From the IMG/VR virus record IMGVR_UViG_3300031962_000006, positions 1 through 45,048 of that record: a stretch of DNA of 45,048 bases; one strand, 5' to 3'. Source of the stretch: a virus. Within the stretch, counting starts at the first letter, position 1. Each line of letters starts with the position of its first letter. The notes beneath the pieces were generated by a model. It worked only from the letters and a program-made list of their open reading frames with translations, ran no database searches and was not told the DNA's origin. Below are positions 13,806-23,976 of the stretch, piece after piece. Both the position numbers and the translations under genes were made by a program.

Positions 13806-15073
13806 TGGGATTACTTGACAATGATAATGAATACGGCACTCCGTTGATTGATACTACAAGTACTCCTTCTACTGCATCTGCTTTGGGCACTCAAATGGCT
13901 CAGAACGTAGGGCAATTGCAAGGGGTTTTAGGTAGCCCTCTTACGCAATCCATGGTCACAGGTACATTCGCTCCTGCTACCAGTGACGTAATGAGTGATT
14001 TAGCGGCCGCATCCGGCATGACAGGACAAACGCGGCAATTAATGCAGGAAACTGCACAAAAGCTTATGCCGAGAGCGTTGAGCCAATTACTACAAGCGGA
14101 TGCACCATCGAACGGCGCACGAGAATCTATAGGGCGTGCGGCAGCTGGATTGGCTTTGATATTCGGCGGTGGCGCTCCTAACGCTGTTGGGCAAGCGCTC
14201 TCCACCGTACAACAAGCAAGAAATGACAAAGAGCTTCGAGAGAAAGATGCCACAGCACAACTCAATTCCGCGATTCAGATCAGCAAGATATTGGGTAGTG
14301 GAGATGCTGCCAAGACTTACATTGATGAATCAATGAAGAGCCAGAAAAACACTTTTGATTTATTGAACAAACAGCAAGATCAACAATTAAAAGCTTTGCG
14401 CGATCAGCAAAACGAGAGAAAACTTGCCACCCAAGAAGCGCTTGCAAATGCTACTATCAATTCTGATGCGTATAAAAATATGCATCTCCAGAATCAAGAC
14501 GATCTAGCCAAGACGCATGAGACTAACATATTCAATCTCCACAAATATGCAATTGATTCTCGTAACGCCTTAGAGGCAAACGCTCAGCGCTTGCAGGAAT
14601 TGAAACAAAAGATGGAGGCAGGCATTGCCACTAATCATGACCGCGTTCAATATGCTAACGGACGTGCGCGCTCTGCCCAGGAAGCCGCTAAGCTTAATCA
14701 GGCTATAGATGCTCTGAATAGTTCAACAATATTGAAATTGAATCAAAGAGATAAGACTGGAAATCTAATACACTCTGACGCCAAAGGTAATCCGATACCA
14801 TTCACCCCTTTTCCGCATGTAGATGAAGAAGGGCAAGCAATTAATGCTCCTGGCAACGATCTGCCGGAAGGTTATCAGCAGATAGATGAGCCGCCTCAGA
14901 TGCAAGTGCCACAAATGCCACAAGCTCCGCAGCAAGCGGTTCCTCAACAACAGGCGGCGAGCGCTGCACCAGCTGCAACAAAGAAGACTCCCGAATCTCT
15001 TTATCAGGAATACATAAAATCTGGAATGTCATGGCAAGAAGCGTATAAGAAGGCAACTGCAGGAGCGCAATAA
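13805..15073 (+). CDS. putative internal virion protein with coiled coil
   Basis: A 422-residue protein. Residues about 100-125 form an Ala/Gly hydrophobic segment (AAAGLALIFGGGAPNAVGQAL), followed by a long coiled coil from about 140 to 310, rich in Gln, Asn, Lys and Ala. The C-terminus is Pro/Gln-rich (PQMQVPQMPQAPQQ), ending in a helix (LYQEYIKSGMSWQEAYKKA). It overlaps both neighbours as TAATG. This layout fits an ejection-tube or core protein. Confidence 0.6.
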   Translation: MGLLDNDNEYGTPLIDTTSTPSTASALGTQMAQNVGQLQGVLGSPLTQSMVTGTFAPATSDVMSDLAAASGMTGQTRQLMQETAQKLMPRALSQLLQADAPSNGARESIGRAAAGLALIFGGGAPNAVGQALSTVQQARNDKELREKDATAQLNSAIQISKILGSGDAAKTYIDESMKSQKNTFDLLNKQQDQQLKALRDQQNERKLATQEALANATINSDAYKNMHLQNQDDLAKTHETNIFNLHKYAIDSRNALEANAQRLQELKQKMEAGIATNHDRVQYANGRARSAQEAAKLNQAIDALNSSTILKLNQRDKTGNLIHSDAKGNPIPFTPFPHVDEEGQAINAPGNDLPEGYQQIDEPPQMQVPQMPQAPQQAVPQQQAASAAPAATKKTPESLYQEYIKSGMSWQEAYKKATAGAQ

Positions 15074-18000
15074 TGGCAAATCCACAAGCGCCGCCGTCTT
15101 TTGAAGAAGCAGAAAAGCTAATGAAGCAACAGTCTGCTTCGCCGCCATCTTTTGAAGAAGCGGGGAAATTAATAGCAAAATCAGCACCCTCCAAGCAGGA
15201 AGCTGGCTCAGCGCCGCCTGTTGGTTTTTCAGTACCGCCGCCACCTATTGATCCAACTAAATCGCCATCATTGGCTGCCGGAGCTACGCCAGCGATCCAA
15301 CAAGATACTACTCCGGTAGTTACTGATAATACTCCCAGTATTCATATGCCCGCTCCCGCGACGACTGCCACCCCATCGGATCCGGGCGCTGTTTTCCTAG
15401 GGCATATTGAGCAAAATGTTAACCGAGTATACAACCAGGCGAAAGGATTGCCCATAATAGGTGAGACCGTTGGTGACATCGGCACTGCCACTGGTAACTT
15501 GGGGAAGGCGTATCAAGAGATGAACTCACCAGACCCGCTGACGGCAATGCAATCGGCAGCGGTAGGTGCCGTACCTGGTGCGATTGAATCAGTGGAGACA
15601 CCATTGGCGGCTGCTTATGGTGTACTCGGACAGCCAGGACATATTAAGCTTCCCAATATTCCCCAGATGTATGAGCAAAATCCTATTGCACAACAATACG
15701 CTCAAGCCGCTCCAGGCTCTTACCAAACCGGGAAATTGCTTGGTAATCTTGTTGGTACCGGCAAGATGCTTGGAGTTGCCGGGAAGTTAATCGGTGCAGG
15801 TGTTCAAGCTGGAAGCCCTCTCTTTAAGAGTCTCATTAAATTATCTCCAGAAGCGTTAGCTTCCGCCGAGAGGATATTGCAGAAAATAACCGAGATAAGT
15901 CAACCGGCACAAACTGGCAATATTCTGCAACGTACCGCATCTAATATGGTACGCGGCGCAGGTATTGGTGGTGGTGTAGGTGCCGTCCAAGAAGCTGGAC
16001 AAAATGTAATAGCTGGACAAGGACCAAAAGTAACGCCCCGTGGAGTACTTAGCGGCGCTGCAGCTGGAGCGCTTGGAGGTGCTATAGAAGAACCACTAAA
16101 TGTTACCGGCAGAGCAGCGGGGAAACTGGGTGGCGGCGTAGGAAAACTGGGCGGTGCGCTTCTGAAGAAGACAGAGAAGGGCAAGTCTGTAGCGCAGCCA
16201 CAAGTTACACAGCAAGCTCCTAAGATGCCAATAGTAACTCAAGAGCCTCAAACAACTCCTGAAGTACAACAAGCTCCAACTGCAACGGCTCAACCATCTC
16301 CGGTGGAATTAAAGGGCGAAGTAGAGAAGCAAGAGGTAAAATCCACTCCGCCACAACGCAAGCTGACTACATTAAAACAAGTGGGACTAGACAAATCCAA
16401 GCCTCGATACAAAGACCTTACTCCTGAGTTTGATAGTGACTTAGATAAGGCTCTGTATGTAATTGGCAATCCTAAAACGAAATCTGCAGCCCATGATAAA
16501 TTCATGGATTACATACGAAATAATACTGATTGGGATGATGCCATGATCTCAACTAAAGCAGCTCAAGTCAGAAAAATGGTTAAGGAACATTCTGTAAATG
16601 CTGAAGATGGCACATTTAAAGTGCCAAGGATAACTCAAGCCCAAGAGCCAATAACAACACCCACCCCTAAGCCAGATCATCCTCAAGAAGAAGGCGAAGG
16701 AGTAATGACGCCGGAAGAGTTCGACAAGAATTTGACCGATCAAGAAAAGAAGTTTTATGAAAAGACTGGCAGGATACCAGTAATTAGTCAGCCAGAACCC
16801 CTTGAGCATGCGGATCGCGCCTCTGTGCCCGCTAATAAAGTATTTGAGAAAGATCGCAAAACCAAATTTGATGTAGGTAATCCAAAAGCACGCGCAGGTG
16901 TACATAATGGAATTATGTATGCTGCAATGCCAGATCCTTACGACCCAAAAGCCGTGAGATTAGGAAGTATCGTTACATCTAAACATGGAGAAGCAAAAAG
17001 ACAAGAGGCTTATGATCGTTTACGAAAAGGTACATCAATCTCTGGAACGATAGGCACATTGCAAGCAGGAGAGGAACTTACGCCTGTTCAAGATGCATCT
17101 CTTGCTGCCGGGAAGGAATACGACGAAGCCAAGAAAACACCCGCCAGACAGTCTCGTGGAATTAAAACAGCCGTTGATTTAAAAGCACAGAAAGCGGCGG
17201 ATGCCATCAAAAATGATGATAAAGCCGCCTTGCAAGAAATTGCTAAACCCAAGAAGAGTCTCAAAGTTAAAGGGAAAGGCAGAAGCCAATCCGGTATTGT
17301 TACCATTCCCCGTATTATATCTCTAGCAACCGAAAAGGGTATAACGCTAGAAAATGCCTGGACAAAGATAATGGAGATTCCCGCCGATCATATGGTGAAA
17401 ACCCTGAAGGGGATGATTGATTATAGCGATACGATGGATGCTATAAAGAAAGGCGCAGAGCGTAATAAAAGTGATTTCTTTGAACGCTTACAGCAGAGAC
17501 AGGTCCAGATGTTCTTAGATTCTCACGGAACCAATGTTACCGAGGGGAAAGTTGGTGCAGAAGTAAATGAAGCCGTTCGTTATCTAAGTAGAGATGAAAT
17601 TTTAGATCCAGAAATAACGCCGGATTTGACACAAGATCAACGTGAAGCCGCTGTTCTATTGAAAGATGATCGTGCTATCCAAAGGGAAATGATTAATGAG
17701 GAAATAAAAAAACACCCCTATGATTTAAAGTATGTAGAAGCATTAAAAGAATATGGTGGCATGTCTCCCCGCGCCAGGACTGGAACTGAAGAGGGCATGG
17801 ATATGCTCTCAACCATGCTTTACAACGCATCTTTAAAATATGATCCTCGTTTCCATGCGACGCAATTGACGCATATTCCGCAAGTTATAGCTGCTGAAGT
17901 TGGACCGATCAATACTGCAGAAGCACTTAATTTAAGTACTGATCCAGAGGTGAAGAAATTCCTGGAGGGCAGTCGCCATGCTACGGCTCGTCAAGCACAA

Positions 18001-19068
18001 GCACAATTCGGGGAAGCGGCATCTGATTATGAGCAGCCCAAACCATTATTTCATTCAATGGAGAAAGTCAATGAAACAGCTCTTTTGGGTGGCATGATAC
18101 AAGAAGCTAAAGAATTAAGGGGGGAGCAAGAGGGCGTCAATGCTGCTAAAACAACTGCTATCAAGATAACCAATCATGAGCCTCTATCCGATCAAGAAGC
18201 GCAAATATTAACAAGAGGTTTGGATGCCCTTAGAAAAGCCACGGGGCAAACCCCGGGAGGGTATAACCGAATATTCACTAGTCGCACTGCATTCTTGCGT
18301 TTTATGGCATCCATGTCTGGCTATCACGGTCTTGTTACCCAGCAGATGGTTAGGGAAATTAGGAATTTTCGCAGTAGCGATCCATTAATTAGGAAAGCAG
18401 CATTACGCAAAATGATAACGTTGTACGCAGCAACGACATTTATGGGTGGCAACGCTACCGTACCTACCGAGGCTAGAAGAATATTGTGGATGACCATGCC
18501 TGGAATTATGTATGAATATGAATTTTTGACCAATCATATGAATGCGGCAGCTTTGACGGGACGGGTTATGAATGATCATATGCGCTTTGCGGCAGTCAAC
18601 TGGGGTTTCAGCATGACGGCATCGGAAACTCAGCATTTAACTCGCGCTATGGAGCAGCAATGGAAGAAAACACAAAACGAATCACTTTTAAATAGAGCCG
18701 TTTTGATGGGTGGGCTATTGCTCTGGGAAGCTCCAGTGCCAGGTATGAGCCCAATTCGACGCAATGTAAGTAATTTTAGCAGCGCTCAGAGGGGTTATAA
18801 AGATGTTGTTGCTTACGACAATCAATTCAGTCAATTCCCAATAGGGAAAGGGCATCGCGATTATAACTATCTGGATGTGATGCTTGATAATCTCCCCGGA
18901 GATAATATTGAAGAGTACAATTTCAAATACAAAAAGTATGTCAAGGAAATATCCAAAGAAACAGGCTGGCCGGTTCCTAAGAATTTAGAAACGGATTATC
19001 CATCTAAGGTTTATACCACTACGCCTGAGCAACATAAGCGTCAACTTACACAGTTGCAAAAATCATAA
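15073..19068 (+). CDS. large internal virion/ejection protein
   Basis: A 1331-residue protein, by far the longest here. It starts with two copies of PPSFEEAEKL-like sequence, then a Pro-rich linker. Gly/Ala-rich segments near residues 290-360 (GAGIGGGVGAVQEAGQNV; GVLSGAAAGALGGAI) may insert in membranes. A charged region and then a long helical C-terminal half follow. No transglycosylase motif was found. Its position and size match the T7 gp16-type ejection protein, but its sequence is not recognisably homologous. It is the last gene before a strong terminator. Confidence 0.62.
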   Translation: MANPQAPPSFEEAEKLMKQQSASPPSFEEAGKLIAKSAPSKQEAGSAPPVGFSVPPPPIDPTKSPSLAAGATPAIQQDTTPVVTDNTPSIHMPAPATTATPSDPGAVFLGHIEQNVNRVYNQAKGLPIIGETVGDIGTATGNLGKAYQEMNSPDPLTAMQSAAVGAVPGAIESVETPLAAAYGVLGQPGHIKLPNIPQMYEQNPIAQQYAQAAPGSYQTGKLLGNLVGTGKMLGVAGKLIGAGVQAGSPLFKSLIKLSPEALASAERILQKITEISQPAQTGNILQRTASNMVRGAGIGGGVGAVQEAGQNVIAGQGPKVTPRGVLSGAAAGALGGAIEEPLNVTGRAAGKLGGGVGKLGGALLKKTEKGKSVAQPQVTQQAPKMPIVTQEPQTTPEVQQAPTATAQPSPVELKGEVEKQEVKSTPPQRKLTTLKQVGLDKSKPRYKDLTPEFDSDLDKALYVIGNPKTKSAAHDKFMDYIRNNTDWDDAMISTKAAQVRKMVKEHSVNAEDGTFKVPRITQAQEPITTPTPKPDHPQEEGEGVMTPEEFDKNLTDQEKKFYEKTGRIPVISQPEPLEHADRASVPANKVFEKDRKTKFDVGNPKARAGVHNGIMYAAMPDPYDPKAVRLGSIVTSKHGEAKRQEAYDRLRKGTSISGTIGTLQAGEELTPVQDASLAAGKEYDEAKKTPARQSRGIKTAVDLKAQKAADAIKNDDKAALQEIAKPKKSLKVKGKGRSQSGIVTIPRIISLATEKGITLENAWTKIMEIPADHMVKTLKGMIDYSDTMDAIKKGAERNKSDFFERLQQRQVQMFLDSHGTNVTEGKVGAEVNEAVRYLSRDEILDPEITPDLTQDQREAAVLLKDDRAIQREMINEEIKKHPYDLKYVEALKEYGGMSPRARTGTEEGMDMLSTMLYNASLKYDPRFHATQLTHIPQVIAAEVGPINTAEALNLSTDPEVKKFLEGSRHATARQAQAQFGEAASDYEQPKPLFHSMEKVNETALLGGMIQEAKELRGEQEGVNAAKTTAIKITNHEPLSDQEAQILTRGLDALRKATGQTPGGYNRIFTSRTAFLRFMASMSGYHGLVTQQMVREIRNFRSSDPLIRKAALRKMITLYAATTFMGGNATVPTEARRILWMTMPGIMYEYEFLTNHMNAAALTGRVMNDHMRFAAVNWGFSMTASETQHLTRAMEQQWKKTQNESLLNRAVLMGGLLLWEAPVPGMSPIRRNVSNFSSAQRGYKDVVAYDNQFSQFPIGKGHRDYNYLDVMLDNLPGDNIEEYNFKYKKYVKEISKETGWPVPKNLETDYPSKVYTTTPEQHKRQLTQLQKS

Positions 19069-19149
19069 TTGCAGATTAAAACCTAAAATTAAAGTCTGTA
19101 ACGTAAGACAGGCTTAGGTCTTGGGATACTTACCTTTTGTCCTTGACGT

Positions 19150-19184
19150 AACCCCTTTGGATAGCACCAAAGGGGTTCATATTT
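19150..19184 (+). terminator. rho-independent terminator
   Basis: AACCCCTTTGG (19150-19160) and CCAAAGGGGTT (19167-19177) form an 11-bp perfect stem with a six-base loop, followed by CATATTTT. It lies 80 bases after the large internal-protein gene. The 300-base gap 19069-19371 holds this terminator and the next promoter and no convincing gene. Confidence 0.8.
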
Positions 19185-19315
19185 TGCTGGTGGTTGTGAA
19201 CCCCTCATCAGATTTTTGTAAAAGCCACACCTGGCTTGACGGTGGTGTAGGGTTATGTCTCCGACTTGAATTGTCAATGTGATAATCCGTCGCCAAAGCG
19301 TCGCCAGATACACAA

Positions 19316-19343
19316 TTGCAAAAACCGTAAATTACGGTACGAT
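19316..19343 (+). promoter_or_regulatory. candidate packaging/head promoter with palindrome
   Basis: TTGCAA (19316-19321), a 16-base spacer and TACGAT (19338-19343) resemble a sigma70 promoter. Its spacer holds a 15-base inverted repeat, ACCGTAA-A-TTACGGT (19324-19338), a likely binding site for a regulator of the packaging and head operon. The -35 and -10 matches are moderate. Confidence 0.42.
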
Positions 19344-19371
19344 ATGAGGTATCAATTTGCGAGGTTCTAAA

Positions 19372-19668
19372 ATGGGTGGACCATTTGATATGGGTAAAAG
19401 TGATGGTGCCGGAAGCAAGCAAAATCTTCCTCGGCATATAGAGCGTATGAACATGGGCACGGAGAAACCAAAAATGAAAAAATCTGGAGATGGGAATAAC
19501 TTACCTTGGGGCGGCCAGCCCAAAGAACAAGCCAAGGCTTACATGTCAGGACTGCCAAAAAACAAAGGCAGCATGTTAAGCAAGACCGGTGAGCGTAGCG
19601 GCAAAGGCGGCAAAGCTCTGCAAGGTCATTCAAAGACTATTAATGCTAAGTCTCAGAAGATCAAATAA
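19372..19668 (+). CDS. small basic Gly/Lys-rich protein
   Basis: A 98-residue protein with MGGPFDMGKSDGAG at its start and a Lys/Ser/Gly-rich remainder, probably disordered and DNA- or protein-binding. The ATG follows GAGG and overlaps no earlier gene. Its stop overlaps the next start as TAATG. It precedes the terminase genes, so a packaging or head role is possible but not shown. Confidence 0.55.
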   Translation: MGGPFDMGKSDGAGSKQNLPRHIERMNMGTEKPKMKKSGDGNNLPWGGQPKEQAKAYMSGLPKNKGSMLSKTGERSGKGGKALQGHSKTINAKSQKIK

Positions 19669-20045
19669 TGGGCGCCACTTCTATAAAAGCTACTGAAATC
19701 TTTGAATTGCAAACAAAGATCGAAACGCTGGAAGCTGAAATGGCAGCCTTGAAAGAGTATGTCAAGAAAGCAGATAGAGCAGTGACTGCCTTCCAAGACA
19801 TGGGCGCCATATTCGGCAATTATCTTGGCACAGATAATCGTCTTGTGCCCGCAGTAATAACTCACGCATTCCCTCAAGCTGGGACTGTAGATATTGTTGT
19901 ATTTGACAACTTATACAGTGGCGGCAAGCATGAAATAACCGGAGTTTCATTAGGCAATCAGCGCGGCGAATTTAGACCTTATTTAGTGTTAGATGACGTG
20001 GAGGAGGAAACCGATGCAAGCCTCCTGGCCGCCCAACCCGGATGA
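19668..20045 (+). CDS. coiled-coil plus beta-domain protein upstream of TerL
   Basis: A 125-residue protein. Residues about 8-45 form a coiled coil (IFELQTKIETLEAEMAALKEYV); the rest is beta-rich (DIVVFDNLYSGGKHEITGVSL). It overlaps TerL by 32 bases. The place is that of a small terminase subunit, but no DNA-binding HTH is visible, so that name is not assigned. Confidence 0.58.
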   Translation: MGATSIKATEIFELQTKIETLEAEMAALKEYVKKADRAVTAFQDMGAIFGNYLGTDNRLVPAVITHAFPQAGTVDIVVFDNLYSGGKHEITGVSLGNQRGEFRPYLVLDDVEEETDASLLAAQPG

Positions 20046-21660
20046 AGTAAGAAAGCAGCGTGTCGAAGTAATGCTTCGATGCCGGCACGATCCGGCATAC
20101 GCAGCTATTGTTTATCGACGTTGCAAAGATGATATTGTCTATTTCCTTGAAATGTTCGGTTGGGTGGAGTTCCGGCAAGGCATTGGCGCGGCAGCTACAG
20201 CCATACCGGTTGTTTTATATCCGCAACAAAAAGAATTTGTTTTGCATCTTCAGAAGGTATTATTTGATGCCGCCAATAGTGAAACTTATCGCTGGAATGA
20301 GATCGTAGAAAAAGCTCGTAAGACGGCAGGGACTTGGTCTGTCCTATTCGTATTCATCTGGTTCCTAATATTCCATAATGCCTCCTTCCTTATAATGTCG
20401 AAGAAAGAGGATGATGTTGACCGGCAAGATGACTTAGACACTCCGTTTGAGAAGATGCGTTTCTTTATAAACAAGTTGCCGGATTTTCTCTTGCCTCCTG
20501 GCTTTGATATGAGTTCCAAGAAATATAACAAGACTATGCTTTTAAAGATGCCTGGAGGTGGACAGGTAAGCGGTGACTCTTCAGCGGTGAATGCTATCCG
20601 GCAGAAGAGGGCGCTTGCTATTCTGTATGATGAATTTGCTTATTGCGAGAATGACGAATCTGTCTGGACAGCCGGATCTGGTGCCGCCAAGGTCAGAATT
20701 GCCGTATCTACTCCGAATGGCACGAACAACAAGTATTACAAGCTTCGCTTTGGCAAAGAAAAGGAGAAGATACACCTAACATCATTTACCTGGTGGAGAC
20801 ATCCAGTCTTTGGTAAGGATCTCCGGCAATTGGCTGACGGACGCTATACATCGCCCTGGTATGAAGAGATTAGCGCTAATGAAAGTGCTCAGACTATGGC
20901 TAAGGAATATGACCTTAACTATGCCGATTCGCTTGGCTCTAAAATATTCTTTTTGTATTCTGGACAACATAATGATGACAAACTTGTGCCTCATCCAGAA
21001 AGCAAGATTGTCCGCATTTGGGATCCTGGCTTGACGTTCGCCGTGCTTTGGGCGGAAATTGATCGCTGGGAGCGCTTACTGTTTTACAAAGAGCTTGTCA
21101 TGAAGAATGCCGTGCTTAACCATGTAGCCGAGGCCGTGCTGGAAATCACTCAACAGATAGCCGAGGGCTGTCGCGTGGAAGATATTGGCGATCCTGCCAA
21201 CGTTTACCGGCGTGGCTCTATCACGGAAGATACTGAATATAGTATCTTGCAAAAGAAGTATGGCATTTATGTTAGGACGCAAAGTATTACGGCAGTCGGT
21301 CCACAGAAGCGCACAACTGAATCTATTAAATACCTAAATGACAAGATGGGCACTTTTGTAAAAGAATTACAGACGCCGCAAATGATTATCAATCCAGTTG
21401 AATGTCCCATCTTGCATGAAGCCCTAATGGGGGGTTATGCTTGGCAGGTAGACCAGAACGGTAACATACGAGAAGGACACCCAGAGCAAGTGCATCCATT
21501 TGAAGACGTAGCAGATTGTGCAAGATACCTAGCTTTACATGCTCAAGGTGGCTTAAAATCTACTGGTAACAGACCAAATTTGCATGTAGTAAAGAAGCAG
21601 GGAAGTTGGGGATCGCCCCGCACTCAAAGGCAGCAGCAACAAGGATGGACTAATTTATAA
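20014..21660 (+). CDS. terL: terminase large subunit
   Basis: A 548-residue packaging ATPase-nuclease. KARKTAGTWSV (about residues 100-110) stands at the Walker A position in a variant form, LAILYDEF (201-208) is the Walker B motif with catalytic Glu, and STPNGTNN (232-239) is the coupling motif. KIVRIWDPGLT begins the RNase-H-like nuclease, with its first Asp. The segment MSKKEDDVDRQDDLDTPFEKM is typical of such enzymes. The ATG at 20014 follows GGAGGAGG; an earlier ATG at 19993 lacks this. It binds the portal encoded next door and drives DNA into the prohead. Confidence 0.92.
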   Translation: MQASWPPNPDEVRKQRVEVMLRCRHDPAYAAIVYRRCKDDIVYFLEMFGWVEFRQGIGAAATAIPVVLYPQQKEFVLHLQKVLFDAANSETYRWNEIVEKARKTAGTWSVLFVFIWFLIFHNASFLIMSKKEDDVDRQDDLDTPFEKMRFFINKLPDFLLPPGFDMSSKKYNKTMLLKMPGGGQVSGDSSAVNAIRQKRALAILYDEFAYCENDESVWTAGSGAAKVRIAVSTPNGTNNKYYKLRFGKEKEKIHLTSFTWWRHPVFGKDLRQLADGRYTSPWYEEISANESAQTMAKEYDLNYADSLGSKIFFLYSGQHNDDKLVPHPESKIVRIWDPGLTFAVLWAEIDRWERLLFYKELVMKNAVLNHVAEAVLEITQQIAEGCRVEDIGDPANVYRRGSITEDTEYSILQKKYGIYVRTQSITAVGPQKRTTESIKYLNDKMGTFVKELQTPQMIINPVECPILHEALMGGYAWQVDQNGNIREGHPEQVHPFEDVADCARYLALHAQGGLKSTGNRPNLHVVKKQGSWGSPRTQRQQQQGWTNL

Positions 21661-23720
21661 TGGCGAAATTGATTTACCAGCAAACAGATTTACCGCCTTT
21701 TGACAGTGATTACATGCAAAAGCTGGCGTATCATCTTTGGCAATGGAAGCTCTACTGGCACGATGCTCGCCGCCCGCTAGAAGTTAAATGGAGAGAATGC
21801 GATGAAGCTTATCTTTGTTATCGCCGATTGCCTTCAACTGGTGGCATGGACTGGGTTGACGATAGCGACTTTGGCGAAACTGATGTATTTGATAATGTCA
21901 ATCTTTTATCCCTCCGTATGTCTCTGGCTCTTATGCCTCGCGACTACCGTTGGCTTACTGTTAGCTCGCGCCAGGACGAAGCCCAGGAATTAATCCAGGC
22001 GATACAAGACCAGCAGATATTTATGCACCGCAAAGCAAAGACGCGCCGGGCTTTCGCTAGAGTAATTAAACAAAATATTGTACGTGGCACTACAGCCGTA
22101 TTATGGAATTGGCGCGAAAATAAACGCTATCGTCGGCTGACTTCCACTGAGTCACGTCCGCTACTTCGTAAGCACTTAAAAGCGATCGGTGCCGATCCGA
22201 AGGATATTAACAAGATCATGCAAGCGCGTGTGCCGGAAGTGACATTTAGCGGTCCGCAAATCAGACCGTTGGACGTATTTGACCTGTGGATAGATCCGCA
22301 CCTGGATATGACCAATACGGTCTATCCGGCAACCATTGTACAAACTTTTAACTTCCTGCCCGATTTAGTGGAAGCGGTGGATGATGAGGGGCTGCCAGTA
22401 TATCAAAACCTTGATGGTCTTAATCCCTTTAGCGTGGAGCAAATATATGCGTGGGACAATAATTTCAGAATGCGTGCGCCGGAAGTCATCGGGGTCTTCC
22501 CTATGTTCGGTACTTATCCTGCTCGTGTCACTGGGTTTACCAAGCTTGTGCCTGTGTATATCTTCCATATGCCATACCTTAAATTTGAGGGCCAAGAGTT
22601 CTTTGACACGTACTTCCACGTTGCAATCAACAACGGATTCAGATGGCCAAGGATCATCAAAATAGAAGAGAATCCCTCGGATAGTGGTCATTCACACGTG
22701 TTAGTGGATAACTACATTGATTGGTTCACTAATATTGGTTATGGCATAAGTGGCGTAGAGAAATCGTTGACTTATTACCGGCAAAAGAATCTACTGCAAG
22801 CCCTGACAATGAATGCGGCTACTGCTACGCAGTTCCCCGCTCAGTTGATTTATTCCGAGGCGTTTAGAGATGACCAAGAGGTTAATTTCTCTCCGGGAGC
22901 ATTGAATGAGATCGCTCATAACCCATTAGGGTTAAAAGTTATCGAGCCAGTGCCGACACCAACTGCCGGACTGCAATTATCTTTACAAGACCTTAGATTC
23001 TGGGCGCAAGAGATTCGCACCAAAATGGGCGTAGATGGCTTGGCTATTGATAATCCCGCAAGGTCAATAACGAAGGAAAAAACAGCCACTGAGGTTAACA
23101 CCGATTCCAGCACTGGGAGCGCCATGCTTGAGGACTTCGTTGAGAAATTCTCTGACATGCTCACAGAAATGTGCCAAGGCATTTACGAGGCGTCCAGAAA
23201 GAATCTCAGACCGGATGCTGAGGGGAATCTTGTCTTTGAAAAAGCTTTGGCAGATAGAGTACAACAAGTATCTATTCCTTTTAAGCAGTTTGACGTAGAT
23301 CGTACCATCCAGGTAAATGGCTATTTAGGGGCGCTTAATAAGCAGCAAGAATTGCAGAATATAAACATGGCACTCCAGATGACTAAGGAGCTTGCCCAAG
23401 CACTTCCTAATGGTGTTCAGATTATCCAAAAATTGTGGATGGAAGCACTTGAGCGTTTAAATATACCTCTGTCGCCACAAGATTTAATGTCGCCGCAGCA
23501 AATAGCAGCTGCTAATCCGCAGGTGCAGATGCAGGCTCTTCAGGGAGCGTTGCAGAATCCGCAGACGGTGCAACAGCTTTTAGAGCAGCAGCATAAAGCT
23601 AGGCAATTGAGTTATGACCAGCAACAAGCCCAACAACAACAGCAAGGAGCACCGAATGTCCCAACTGGTCCAGCCCCGGGAAATCCGGGAGCGCAAGCAG
23701 TCCCTCCGCAAGGATTCTAG
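21660..23720 (+). CDS. portal (head-tail connector) protein
   Basis: A 686-residue protein. The N-terminus (DYMQKLAYHLWQWKLYWHDARRPLEVKWRECDEAYL), DNVNLLSLRMSLALMPRDYRW, and the Gln-rich C-terminus fit podovirus connectors, which form the dodecameric ring for DNA entry. It is longer than T7 gp8 and nearer the P22 portal in size. Its ATG overlaps the terminase stop as TAATG, the usual neighbour. The last residues (QQQAQQQQQG, then Pro-rich) likely lie inside the head. Confidence 0.86.
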   Translation: MAKLIYQQTDLPPFDSDYMQKLAYHLWQWKLYWHDARRPLEVKWRECDEAYLCYRRLPSTGGMDWVDDSDFGETDVFDNVNLLSLRMSLALMPRDYRWLTVSSRQDEAQELIQAIQDQQIFMHRKAKTRRAFARVIKQNIVRGTTAVLWNWRENKRYRRLTSTESRPLLRKHLKAIGADPKDINKIMQARVPEVTFSGPQIRPLDVFDLWIDPHLDMTNTVYPATIVQTFNFLPDLVEAVDDEGLPVYQNLDGLNPFSVEQIYAWDNNFRMRAPEVIGVFPMFGTYPARVTGFTKLVPVYIFHMPYLKFEGQEFFDTYFHVAINNGFRWPRIIKIEENPSDSGHSHVLVDNYIDWFTNIGYGISGVEKSLTYYRQKNLLQALTMNAATATQFPAQLIYSEAFRDDQEVNFSPGALNEIAHNPLGLKVIEPVPTPTAGLQLSLQDLRFWAQEIRTKMGVDGLAIDNPARSITKEKTATEVNTDSSTGSAMLEDFVEKFSDMLTEMCQGIYEASRKNLRPDAEGNLVFEKALADRVQQVSIPFKQFDVDRTIQVNGYLGALNKQQELQNINMALQMTKELAQALPNGVQIIQKLWMEALERLNIPLSPQDLMSPQQIAAANPQVQMQALQGALQNPQTVQQLLEQQHKARQLSYDQQQAQQQQQGAPNVPTGPAPGNPGAQAVPPQGF

Positions 23721-23976
23721 CGCCAAGAAGTCGGAAATAAAAATGATGTTGGGACGTTTAGTTACTTCCCCCGAATATACATATATAAAGAAAATGGCTC
23801 AAGGTGTAGCGATGCAGTATCGTACCTCACCAGGCACAACACAAGAGGAAAACCAATCATATCTTACCCACTGTACAATTTTGTGGGCTTACAATATGCT
23901 ATGGGGTATGGTAGAAGGTATAGCCAAAATACAACCAACGAGGACAACTGAAAATGCCAATGACGGATGGGACTGA
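23656..23976 (+). CDS. small head-region protein
   Basis: A 106-residue protein starting MSQLVQPREIRERKQ, basic and helical at first, then MLGRLVTSPEYTYIKKMAQ and an aromatic helix (ILWAYNMLWGMVEG). AAGGAG stands before this ATG within the end of the portal gene. It overlaps the scaffold gene by 23 bases. A head completion or virion protein is likely; no family recognised. Confidence 0.6.
   Translation: MSQLVQPREIRERKQSLRKDSSAKKSEIKMMLGRLVTSPEYTYIKKMAQGVAMQYRTSPGTTQEENQSYLTHCTILWAYNMLWGMVEGIAKIQPTRTTENANDGWD

Noticed and set aside
19089-19437. Leftward frames in the 19.1-19.4 kb gap
   Set aside because: They run through the strong terminator and promoter, and lack ribosome sites.
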